Assembly (NCBI GenBank): GCA_012295275.1
Contig: CM022665.1
Coordinates: 25,720,446 to 25,784,445, forward strand
Source: Chrysomallon squamiferum
Taxonomy: Eukaryota; Mollusca; Gastropoda; Neomphalida; Peltospiridae
Direction: 5' to 3'
DNA length: 64,000 bases
A model generated the notes under the pieces. It did not search any database, had not been told where the DNA came from, and worked only from the letters and a program-made list of their open reading frames with translations. This document shows positions 25,022 through 42,100 of this stretch, in pieces. A program made the position numbers and the translations under genes. Positions within the stretch are counted from its first letter, which is position 1. Every line of letters starts with the position of its first letter.

Positions 25022-28000
25022 ATTTAAAATGCATTTTTAGATCAGGGAAAAAATATATTTTCACAATACATCAAATAAAAGTTTTGATGTCAAAAGCCTG
25101 TGGTTTGGACTAGAGTGAACAAATAAAAGTGGACTTGTTTTATCACTGGATTGTTATGCATGGGTATTTCGTTTGGTTATTGGTTTTGTAACGAAAATAC
25201 ACAATACATCCACAGAGTTAATTAGGTCTTGAGATAACAAAACAATCTCAGTAAGTTAATGTGATCCATTAATTTACTAAGTGATTAAATATGCAAAGAA
25301 AAAAAAAAATCTTAGTGTGTAGGACCTTTGATACTTTGGTTGATATGTGCGAGATGTGTTGATCTTCTAAATGGTTGATATATCATTTGTTGGTTTTATT
25401 GCAGTAAAGCAGATTAATGAAGAAGAAAAAAAGAAGAAAAAAAACCCAGGCTAATGTTTTACTAAGAAATGCCAAATGCAAATTGTGGCATAAAAATTTC
25501 ACCCTTGAATTAAAAACAGTCCAGGAAAATTAGTTCTTGGTAAACTTACCTGTTCTGATGTCATGGGTACAAGGGCATTTGTTTTTTTATGTATCAAAAT
25601 GAACATCAAAACATACATGGAGTGTTATAGTATTGGTGTTACTGGTCTATTTTGTTGTAAATGAATTCAAACATAACATATGCAAATTGCATGTTTTAGA
25701 TATTGGTGACAACAATTCAGTGTTGTTAAATCAGTTTTAAAATTAGATGAACTTAACAATATGTAATACATATTTTTTATGATCATTTCATATATATGGT
25801 TCTGTGGAACTTCATTTCTGCATATATTCATTATTTTTCATTTATCTATAAATACAGTTTATTTTATTTTAAAATGTTATGGCTACATGTTTATATTTAT
25901 CTGCTTTGTTTGTGAAAATCGTTTTTACAGGAACATGTGGATATAGAGTGCATTATTAATAATTAAATGCATAATGAGAAACAAATGCTTGATACTAGTG
26001 GAATAGTATAATTATTTTTATTATTCCATGTCTCATGTTGTTTTGTTTATTACAATATTTACATTAAATAAAATATTTCATTCCACGTTTTTTTCTGATA
26101 GACAGAAACACACACTGAATTAGTGCTTGTAATTTAGCGTTTGTTACGTGTTCAGGGTTTTATCTAAAAGGTACTGAAATGAGTAAATTATTGTATTCAA
26201 GCTTTTAGTTAATGTTTTTATAAATTGGTGTAAGTATGTTTTGAGTGTTTGCATCTAATGCATTAACTCGTCAGCTTTTAGATTAAACTTAATAATTTGA
26301 AGATGGAAAATGGTTTATTAAATATAACATAAGAAAAGAGACGTTAACTACTTGTGATTGTAAGACATCAAAGATAAACCCCTGTTTGTACAGTTCTTGT
26401 TTTTAATGGAAATGTAATCATAGTGTATAAAATTGAATGTATACCTAATAAACCAAGTAGTATGGAAATGTTTTTTTTGTTTGTATTATGTTCAAGAAAT
26501 TGTAATTTTTCAGCAACTGAAGGATATATGTGTTAGATTGATGTTTATATCACATTACAGTAAAAAAGATTACAGTATACTGAGTATTTTTCATGACACC
26601 AAGATTGTAATCCAGAAATTATATGAGAAAACAGAAATAGCCACAGATAATATATAAACAAACATAATCATGTATCTGTAATGTTAAAAAATGGTACCAG
26701 GTTTATATTGGAAATATTTTGAATTGTCATCAAATTTGTAATGCTAACATTATATTTGTAGTTTTCAAAGTTTATTTTTGCTTATTACTATGCGTACATT
26801 ATTAACAGAAATTAGTGGCCACAGAAAAATTCCATCTCAAGAAATATGTTTGCAGTATTTTGTGACTTTATAACAAATGCCACATACAATACATTTTTAT
26901 TTTATATTGACAAAGCCTTTTAAATAGATGTAATCAGAAATTTATATGTCATTCTTCACTTGTGAAATCCATATACTTAAACAGAAAACATGCCACCTTG
27001 TTATCTGTAAGTATTTTATTACACTGAAAAAAAAAATATATATTTATATATATAAATTATAATACAAACACTTTATATTGCTTAATTTATAATAGCATTT
27101 AAAATAATAGATCTGATGTCTGTGTATGTATAAAACAATATATACTAAAATTAATAAGTAATCACAATATTAAATATATATAAAGAAGAAATTAATTTAC
27201 TTCATTTTGCAGGAACGAGTTCTTTTATTTGGCATAAAACAGATCTATTTAAAAATACACATTAATATTCACATAAACAATAAGTAAAATAACAAATGAT
27301 TAAAGTATATGTAACAAGAATAACAGGAAGTATGCATATATATTAAAAACCAACAAAAGTAAATAAATAATGCAAAATTAACTAACTACCCTACATAGTA
27401 TATTTCTAAAATACATGGCTCTTTTTCATATTTTAATTATTCATCTTGTTTGTGCTTAGTACAGCCACATCAAAAAAAAACCCAGTTACTGACATGTTGT
27501 AAAACATCATCCTAGGTGTGGTTAAAGAACTGTTTTTAAGAATGATATGCTCAGATTTTCATTATACTTTAACCATCTTGTCTACAGGAAAGAGCAAGAT
27601 AACAGTAAAAAAAAAAACACCTTACTATTAATCTTGTCTACAGGAAAATACCTATATAATAATAAAACAATAAATTGCTGCTGATCTTGTCTACAGGAAA
27701 GTACCTTTATAACTGTAAAAAATACCTTGCTGCTGGAAAGTACTTATATAACTGTATAAGGTACCTTGCTGCTGATAACAGGTGTTGTGGCACAAAAAGA
27801 TTTCCTGTCTTAATTCCTTTTATAAAAAAAATAAACATCCAATACATGTTTAATAATCATTAATATAGCAAAGCAATGAAATATCCATTATACAAAAATT
27901 TCTGCACTACCAACATGGTATGAAAGAAATTTATATATGCACATTAAAAATTATTCATATAACAAAAATCTTTGGAAATGTAACATTTGATTATGGGTAA

Positions 28001-28363
28001 AACAGTTTTGAAAAAAACCCACCAAACAATGGTTTAAATATAAATTCCACTTTCATGACATAAAATAATTTTTAACAAAAAGTTCTATGACAACATTTTA
28101 AAGAAATGCGTAACAAAAATAAGATAACAGTAAATCTTTCACTACTGGCCTAAAGATGATTATCAGCTGATTTTCAATTTTAATATGCACACATAGTGGA
28201 TATTTTTCAGGCTCCTCGATTCTGTTATGGTGTAACAATAACAAAGATGGACTAGAAGTAAAAATCAGTATATTAATAAAGATGTTTCTTTAAAAAAAAA
28301 AAAAAAAAAAAAAGAAAAAGATGTCACAAATTCTACAATTAAGAACAGCAGAATTTAAGATTA
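24121..28363. other. Convergent intergenic region: Rel and AIDA 3' ends
   Basis: No coding exon was recognised in these 4.2 kb. Rel 3' UTR occupies the left part, with AATAAA signals at 24406 and near 25073. A poly(T) tract lies at about 24990-25019. A minisatellite is at 27575-27780. The right part should include the AIDA 3' UTR on the minus strand. Scattered open frames here (for example 26433-26657) have no family similarity and are interrupted by AT-rich simple sequence. Confidence 0.5.
27575..27780. repeat. Degenerate minisatellite, ~50-bp unit
   Basis: The phrase ATCTTGTCTACAGGAAA begins at 27575, 27631 and 27684. A fourth, shortened unit (CTGCTGGAAAGTAC) begins near 27730. Each copy is followed by a variant of ACCTATATAACTGTAAAA and, in later copies, by ACCTTGCTGCTG. 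Spacing is 56, 53 and about 47 bases, so the array expanded recently but is already diverged. Confidence 0.8.
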
Positions 28364-33229
<4,866 letters not shown>

Positions 33230-34659
33230 TGTAGTTCTGCAACTTATATTTGTTAGTGCTGTGGGAAAAATCAAATTCACATATAAATTCTGAATTGTCT
33301 GAATATTATTTTTACTGATTTCTTTTCTTTCTTAAATCTCTTTTAAACATTTATCACTTTCTGGTTAATCTATATTTTTTTCAAGCAAAAATAGCATTCT
33401 ATAATTATTTGCAACTCTTTTTATTTATTTCCAATTTATTTTTATACTGATTCAGTTAATTTTAATTCAATAATATAAAATTTATTTTTTGACTCTGGCA
33501 ATAGTAAAATCATATAATGATATATTTCAATTCTTAAAGGTTTTTTTAATAGCTATTTTGTTACTATTTATTATTATTATTCATTTAGTTTTATATATTA
33601 AAAAACTGAATTATTCCATTCATACACATATTAGTATATAAATTTACACACACTGAAAAGCAACAATCATGGTACAATAAATTAAATACCATTTCTACTG
33701 TAAGTGTAATGTAGATTTTAAAATTCATATATCAGTTATTTCCTTTTAAAAAATTTTTATTATAAAATACTATTGAAGATTAGCTTTATTAAAGTTCTTA
33801 TTATTATTGTAATTTACCTATGTATTTAATCATCTATTATTTCATTTTTTAATATCTTTAATCAAACAAAAGATTTCTGCCTATATTCAGTTATTAAATT
33901 TGATAAATAAAATTTTAAAACTGTTGTGTTCAGAGTCTTGATATTAGACATGTATCAATTAGAAGGTTTAATAATAGATTATTAATTTTATAGGTATGTT
34001 AAAATCTTGGACTGCACCTGTCAGGAACATGCTGAGTGCACAGAGTGCTATCCCCAAAATGCATTGGTTCATCACAGGAGATTATTTATGGGAGATTTCT
34101 CGATTATAATGGGAGGGATATTTGGATTTTTAAAATCTATAAATTTTTCTTGTGATACTCTTGATTGTAGGATTTCTTCAAGTTCAGCCAATCAAAACAC
34201 ATTGATCAAGTTATAGTTTTCTTCCAAAGTAAAAGTTTTTTTTACTATAATATTTCAACTACAAAATGACAAAATTTCATCTTATTCTGATGTTGCAAAA
34301 GTTGGTTTTGAACTTGGCAGTGGAGTTGCTGTTGCTCCTATGGAATGTCATGGCGAATGAAATTCATTGAAAACAGCTCTTAATCGGGATTGATTAAATC
34401 TTATATATCTAACATAATAACATTTTAGATAATATATATTGTGAGCTTAATGGTCACTATTCTCTTGATTGCCCTTGATTGATGATTTCTGAACATATAG
34501 CTTTTTGCCAACTCATGCTGTCAATTCTCCAATCTAGGTCACATAATCTAAATGATATCATTAGACAATGCACCATATTTACAAAACAACTCATGTTTAT
34601 TGTTGCTTCTTTTAAAAAAATATTAAATTGATTATTCTAAAGGGTTGATGGTACTTTGT

Positions 34660-34721
34660 GTAGCTGGGTTGTAGGACATTTGCTCACCCAAAAGTAAAAA
34701 AATTGACAACTGCACACCACC

Positions 34722-34754
<33 letters not shown>

Positions 34755-35035
34755 TTATTTATTTATTTCTGGTAACACTGTGAAATATTATGAATGTGGC
34801 TTATTTCAAAGTCAAATGGAAATTTTATCAAATACGAAATTTTATTTACACATTTAACAAAAACATAAATGTGAATATAGCAACAACAACAATTTCTTAT
34901 TTGATATAATATCTATTTGACTCATTTGCTATTAAAATAAGCCACTTTCATAATATTTCAAATATATTTTAAAGAATATTCTGAAACCCCCTTCCCATCA
35001 AAATACTGGCAGTGGGCAACTGTCCTAGCACTACA
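34660..35035. mobile_element. Fold-back / MITE-like element
   Basis: Inner arms of about 22 bases pair as GAAATATTATGAATGTGGCT (near 34781) against a reverse complement near 34967, with one or two mismatches. Outward of these, TAGGACATTTGCTCACCC on the left resembles the reverse complement of the right side, which reads CAGTGGGCAACTGTCCTA. A poly(A) run (34731-34754) has expanded inside. No transposase and no clear target duplication were seen, so the superfamily is undecided and the ends are approximate. Confidence 0.55.
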
Positions 35036-35340
35036 TAACTGATACCTCAGTATAATTATCCTGAAATTTTCATCTAATTGTCTTGAAAAATGATAGGAAA
35101 TACACATTCCCCCCCTCCCGTTTTATCATTGCTTCATCTTCAAGATCTTGGTGTCATTTTGCTATTTGTTTAGTAGTCTTTGTAATGGCACAAAATGTTG
35201 TTAAGTATGACCAGGTTAAGACTTGTTGTAACATATCTATATTAATAATTTTATATACTATAAATATAATTATATTATGTAATAGTTTTCGATATAAATA
35301 ATATAAATAAATATTTGACTTTTTTATTTATTTATTTTTT

Positions 35341-35343
35341 TAA

Positions 35344-35385
<42 letters not shown>

Positions 35386-35397
35386 AATATTAATATA

Positions 35398-35428
<31 letters not shown>

Positions 35429-35445
35429 AATATTAATATATATTT
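35341..35445. repeat. (TTA)n microsatellite with internal duplication
   Basis: A TTA array is interrupted twice by the same phrase TTATAAATATTAATATAT. This indicates that a block of array plus interruption duplicated in tandem. Confidence 0.85.
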
Positions 35446-36107
35446 GACTTTTGTTCTGCCGGACAGAAAAAAAAAATACTTACAATAAAATATTTATCAT
35501 TCTTATTTTCGTTGTATCTATTTCTTTGTAAATAACAAATTATTTTTAAAAAGTTATTTCGGATTTTTTAAACTTGTAAATAAACACAATCATGGACGCA
35601 GCCATTTTCTAAAATGTCTACCAGAAATGAATCTTGGATGTCGAGAAATAACAAAGAAATATAAAACAAATTAGAGTCCTTTATAAAGCCTTAAGAATAA
35701 AGAAAATGAATATTGGTTATTACAAAATATACTGACATATTTTATAATTAATAGTTAGCTTCCAAAATGTGTCGTAATTGCATGACGAGAATTACAATGC
35801 GCATGCGAGTTAGAGGGCTCTTGGAGACATTTCCTGTAAATGCGGAAATTTACATGAAGCAGCTTAGAGTAAACAACATTAATTAATCGCGTCTTTGATT
35901 ACTTTGATCATTACATAATATAATAATAATGCCTTAGTATTACAATTAACTGTAAGACATGTAAATCAGTTACGGTGCTTCTCCAGAATATGAAAATTAA
36001 TATCAAGGTTATGTCCCTTGTATGTTAAACATGACTGGGCCAGGGAAATATGAGGCAGGCCCAATTTTGAACCTCTGTATACCATAACCTAGTTACAGCT
36101 GTCCGGT

Positions 36108-39100
36108 ATGTTCCCAACTCCGTCTGAGGTATCTGGCCACACTCTTCTCTCTAAAGAGAATGAATCAAAATGGAAAGGCATCTTTATCAACGCTTTGAGA
36201 GTGGTAAGTTCGTGTTTATTGTTTTTTCAGTATTTGAGACTAACTTCACCAAAACAAATTCAGTCGTTTTGATTGGAAAAACTAACTCATGCAATCAAAA
36301 TTGAGTTATTTTGGCCAGGTATGATGGATCAGACAGTAATTAATAAAAATCTTCTTTTTTTAATATAATTTATTTAACTGGCATTTATATTTGAAGAAAA
36401 CATACTGAATGTTTAGTATCTAAGTATGTGTCTTGCAGTGAAAACATATTCATTGATTGGTTAAATATATGTCCAAGAAATAAATTTAACTCCAGTCTTG
36501 AAATAGATATGTTCTGTAAGTATGTTGTTATAATTAAATTTGTTTCACATTGATCAGAATCATCACTCGTGTGTGAGAGAGAGAGAGAGAGAGAGTATAC
36601 TTATCAGACCATTAGAGATTTAGACATACAAAATATGTTTTATCTTTCTTGGTGTTATTTTAGTGGGTGTTAATCTGTTCTTAGTTCATCATATTTTGTC
36701 ATTTTCTTCTTTAATCAGAAAAGTCTTTCTTTTTGTAAGACGTTTTTGTGCTTTTGTTATAGTTTTACTTGATTACATGTATGAATCTTTATACTAAAAC
36801 AGCAGTGTTTGTAGTTAATCAGATGGGATGGTAAAATATAGTAGCAGCAGATCAGCATTTTAAATTAACATAATGATTTGATCCATGGCCAGTTTGTCAG
36901 ACTGACATATAAATTAAATTCTGATTTTGTGGATCATTAATAAAATATATACCAAGTGCAGTATTAATGACATGTATTGATTAATGCTCTGAAAACTCTG
37001 AACAACATAAATACAACTGATCACTTATAGAATGAGTATATGTACTTATTTTTGTTATTCAACTTATTTTTTAATTCAAGTCAGTAATTACTAATATCAG
37101 TGAGTTATTTATTATCAGCAGTGTTGAAATTATGTGAAAAAAACATCTAAATTATTAAATTTTAATTGTTAATTAAGACAGATTTGTTAAGCTAAATGAG
37201 GAAGTACAAACAAACAAACTGTATTGAGGAAATGAATATCATTGGCCATGTTGTTACCTATTTTTATGGTATGCCATAACATGAACACATAAAGTAGAAT
37301 ATAAACATTTAGACAATAGAACAAGGACCAGCATCTACTCAGTAGAACTAGCATTGTTTTGAATTTATGGATTAGGAAATTATACATGTACATATAAATA
37401 CAGAGCTGAATCTTAGTGATAGTCCTGAGTTTTTTGACAACATATATCTCATCTGGGATACCAGTATTGTAACTGCAGTAGTATGTTCGGCTGTCACTTT
37501 TTTTTTTCTGCCTGTGCAGTTGATGATATGGCTAAGTGCACAAAGCTGTGATCAGCAGAGCTGTTCAAACATGCATAGGTTTTGGTTAGGGTTCTTTCTA
37601 AGCTACTCTGGTGCTCTGTTCAGTTGTTGTATTGGTGCTGTTGACATCAGAATGTTACTGCACACATGAAAACATTACCTCTGACTTTAATCTGCAGAAT
37701 GTTTGCTTCAGCCACAGTGCACTTCCTGTTTTGCTTTAAGCATCAAAGGTTCCACTTAGTCACATTAGCGGTTTAAAAAAAATTAGAGGGAATTTGTAGG
37801 GAGCCATTAAAAACATGTTTGCCTGAGTTCAGTTATTCCTGTCATAGTACTTGCTGTAGGACCTAGTCAGTATTTTTCACTGACTTACGAATTACAAGTA
37901 AATCATATTGCAGCTTCCAACAAAACGATGCTGTATACTAATGTCAGTTGGTTAAAAAAAGACAAATACAGGTTGAGAATCTTTTATCTGAAATAACTGG
38001 AAGTATTTCAGATTATAGAATATAAGGAAATAGCACAAGAATAGGATCTAAGTCTAAACACAAATTCCATTTATTATTTCATATGCAGCTTATACAAATA
38101 GTCTGCACAATTTTGTGCATAAAATAAAGTTTGTGTATGCAAAAATCCCAAAACTGTAAGATATCACCATTTCTGCTGCTTGGAAAGTGTTTGGGATTTT
38201 GGAGTTTGATCAAATTTCAAAATTTTGGATAAGGGATTCTCAACCTATAATAGATTATAAAGAAAACCATCTAAAACAAATACAAAATGAAATTGAAAGC
38301 CACTTTAGTAATGAATTTGGGAAAAATTGCAATAAGTTGATTTGTCAACACACTGGGAATCAAAACAACTTAGAATAGGACCTGTTCATGTGCCTTTCTG
38401 ATATTCAGTTACAAAATGTCTATGTTACTGATCTAATGCCAAAATGTTTTTGTTGAAAAATTGGAACAGATAAAATTTTCCTTTATTCAACTGCATGGCT
38501 AAAGAAATTCAGAAACAACACAGCTTTTCTATTCACATGGCACTTGAGGAATTGGGCAGTGTTGATCCCAGTGTTGTTGTTGAGGGATAACAGCAACTTC
38601 AGGAATATCTAACAGATTAGTACTCTGAGAATATTTATAGTTTGGATGAAACATGTTTATTTTATTGATCCAAATTCAACTCTGGCAAGTGGACTGTGTG
38701 AGGTCAAAAAAGGCAAAAAGATCAAGTGACAATGTCGCTGACTGCTGATGCTACTGGAACAGTCTGATTAACTCAGGAAAATGTTTGATCCCAGTATCTA
38801 TATTACATGTTATTTGAATTAAAAGCAAGTTAAATTTTTTCTTTTTGTTTTCTGTTTGTTAGTAAGTTATTACATATTACAGTGTTACAAGTTCTAAATA
38901 TTTAAAGCTAGCTAAATATGAGAACAAATGAGTTAAGTTTATAATGGCAATAAAACACATCACAAACATGACTGCTACTATGAGAGTTGTTCATATACAC
39001 ATCTATATATGTATACTAGCATGCACATGTGTGTATGTTTTTAAATAAAAGAATAAACAACATAAATAAAGAATAAATGATAACAACAGCTGCTGTAAAA

Positions 39101-42100
39101 TTATTAGTTGATTAAAATAACTATTATTTTAATTTTTTTTTCTTTAAATTTGTTTTCATGTTTCATTATTTAAAGCTTGTTAAAATAACAATACAGTCTA
39201 TAGCAGATATTTTAGCATAACCATTTTTTTTTTTACAGGTGCAGCGACAGGGGCATTCCTCACTGAGTGCAAAGGATGATGCACTAGAATACATAGAGCA
39301 ACTGATGATGCAACTTCTAGTTACTCTGTGTCATTCCCAGCCCCACACTGTCCAGGATGTTGAAGAAGTGGTACAGAAAACTGTCCCAGATCCACTCAAT
39401 GAGTTGGCAATTAAAGAGGCTAAAGGAGCACTAGAAAAAGGAAAGAAAAACTCTCATCTGGTGCTACCTGTTGATAAAGTGCATCTACTGCTAAAAGTAA
39501 GAATTTAAAAAAAAATTCACAAAATGTTTATTAATAATCTAAAAATACTCTCCTCCACCTATTGTGCACAAAAAATAAAAGGAAGAGGAAAAAAAAAAGG
39601 AAACCAATAAATACGTTAATTCTTTATTAAAACACAACCAAATTCTTTATTTTTTTTTAAAAAGCCTGTATAATTATTTTAACTGAATACTAAATAAAGC
39701 TTGCAGAAATAATTAAAAGGGTCAGATTCTTGAATAATTTTCTTTAATTTTTGTGTCTTTAGTTATTATGTTATTTTTAGTAATTTTCTGTTACCCCAAT
39801 TTTCATTTGTTATGCATTTTCATTATTTTCATTTTGTTCACTGTATTAGTGTAGATTCTAATCTCATATTTCAAACTAAAATATTATATTTGTAATTTAA
39901 AATACATAAATGAGAATATGAATTCTTAATTTGTTTTTATCTCAGTTCTTTTTGAAATTTTCTTTTAATTTCTAATGTAATAATTAAATCTGATAAATAT
40001 AATTTGTGTATACTTACTTTAATGAAGACAGAGTTGCTGGGACATAAAGTGGACTATCAGGTGGCACTCTATATAGTGGCTGTTCTTGAATATATTGCTG
40101 CAGATATTTTAAAGGTAAAAATTGACATTAATGATTGTAGATGGATTCAGTGAAATATAAAGCCATATTAATTATTTATTTTATAATATTCATTAAGAAA
40201 AATACTCTATGCTTTCACTGATTTCAAAATGTGTACAAAACGTTAAAATATTGTGAATCAAGATTCTGTTTTAATTTATGAAAATATCTTACTAGTGTAG
40301 ACATAATTATTTAAGTTTAACTCTTTCCACTTTTGTAACAAAACTGAATGTTTAACTTTTAACCTTTTCAGTTGTTGTTATTAGTGTCTGAGATTTTCCA
40401 TGAAAATATTTTGTTTTTCAGTTTGCTGGATTCTATGTTAGAAATATGCGCCAGACAGAAATAACATCACAGGATATTAAAGTAGCAATATGTGCAGATC
40501 AGGTAAAATCAAAAATAAAAGTATACAGACAAAACAAATATAATTTTAATACTAAATAAAATTCTTAAAATGATTTTTAGTTGTTAAATGAGAAAATATT
40601 TAGGTTTATATATTGAATTTATACTGAGACAGAATACAGTTCATATCACAACAAATTTATTTGTTTATATGTTATAAACAACAGGGATCAGTTGACAAAT
40701 AAAAATATGTTTCTTAAGAATATAGCACATTGCACAATCACTCATTTGAATTTATTTAAAATTACTGTCTGTTTTTAACTGAAGTTAGCTTTTGTCAAAG
40801 AATTTTATTGCTTCCCTTACAGGTGTTGATGAACATGTTCTTCCAGGAGGAGGACAACAACATGTCTCCCATCATAGACTATGAACCAGTTCACAGAGAG
40901 TCAACAACTTATGAGGAAATAGTGAAAGACTTTATTGCAGAGGAAACACAGTACATGAGAGATCTTAATATGATTATAAAAGTTTTCAGAGCTCCATTTG
41001 TTGAACTGTTTCCTAGGAGTAAGGTAATAAATACATGACGGCAGTAAAATGGAGTTTTCTTTGAGTATGGTGTATATGTAAAGATCAGACTCTCATGGGG
41101 CCCATACCACAAAACATCTTGGATGTTTTATTAAGTCTCAGTCTAGGTTAAAAAGATGCTTTAATGGCCACCTAACAAGGAATTTAAAAACTAAACTGAC
41201 ACCAGTCTACATAAATCAATAATTCTATCTATCCAGTAGAGAAATAAAACACAACACAATTTAAGGTACAAGTTAATCATTTAATTGTGATACAATTGAT
41301 AAAGCATATATTCAAATAACTGATTAATGATATTGAGAGCTACAAGTAAGGTCAACCAGGGAATCAAGATAAAATAAGAATCTGCACGGTAGGCAGATTA
41401 AACAATTAAAAATTTATTTACATAAAATGTTACTGACACAGGTTAATTACACATTACACCCTATCAAAATAAGAATAGACAATTGCTTGTCATACTCATC
41501 CGTAAAGACAGTGTCATTCAAAAACATTGGTTCCCTGTGACTGAACAGTTTGGCTCTCATGTTGGCTTTTTCCTTTTCTCTTTAATTACCAAATGCCAGT
41601 TGTTATAAAACAACCCCATGGAGTTGAGAAATTGGCAGCAAAAATGAAACATCGGATGTCGCAGAAAACTAAATTTGTTATGCAAGCTGAATTCCATGAC
41701 ATAAAAATAAAATAAGCTGACATCGCAGAAAACTAAATTTGTTATGTAATCTGAATTCCGTGACATAAAAATGAAACATAAATGTTGCAGAAAACTAAAT
41801 TTGTGACACAAACATTAAGTTAGTTGTGGCCAAAAGGATTATGATTTAAAGAAATAGACTTCCAAGAATAAAACACCATACTGAAGTGTACATTAGCAAT
41901 GACAGGAAATCTGATTTATGTTAACAGTTTGTTGTTTGTCTACTCTTATGAAATGTAGCATTTTCATAGTAATTTTTAAGTAAACATCAGTCAAAATCTT
42001 TTATTGTTGAGTTGGAACTTTTTAATACTTCACAGATAATAATTTGGACACTGGATCTAAATTACGAAATTCTTTTGAAAATAATAATTGGGATACAGAT

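Larger units (their letters stand above)
33230..36107. promoter_or_regulatory. Divergent region between AIDA and SOS1
   Basis: The start codons face away from each other across 2.9 kb. Bases 33230-33258 look like the AIDA 5' UTR next to a splice acceptor. On the minus strand, 35598-35615 reads AAAATGGCTGCGTCCATG, whose core resembles a YY1 site (AANATGGC), often found at transcription starts. At 35798-35809 TGCGCATGCGAG is one base off the NRF-1 consensus. These fit a promoter zone at roughly 35.5-36.1 kb serving both genes. The SOS1 leader has an in-frame TAG five codons before its ATG and small upstream open frames (one beginning at 36011). The middle holds a fold-back element and a TTA microsatellite. 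Otherwise I see only AT-rich sequence. Confidence 0.5.

Noticed and set aside
27575-27780. CRISPR-like repeat array
   Set aside because: Units are directly adjacent, diverged and of changing length, without unique spacers, in an animal genome. It is a minisatellite.
34007-34216. 69-codon open frame in the AIDA-SOS1 interval
   Set aside because: No similarity recognised; probably a chance frame in AT-rich sequence within the predicted AIDA UTR intron.
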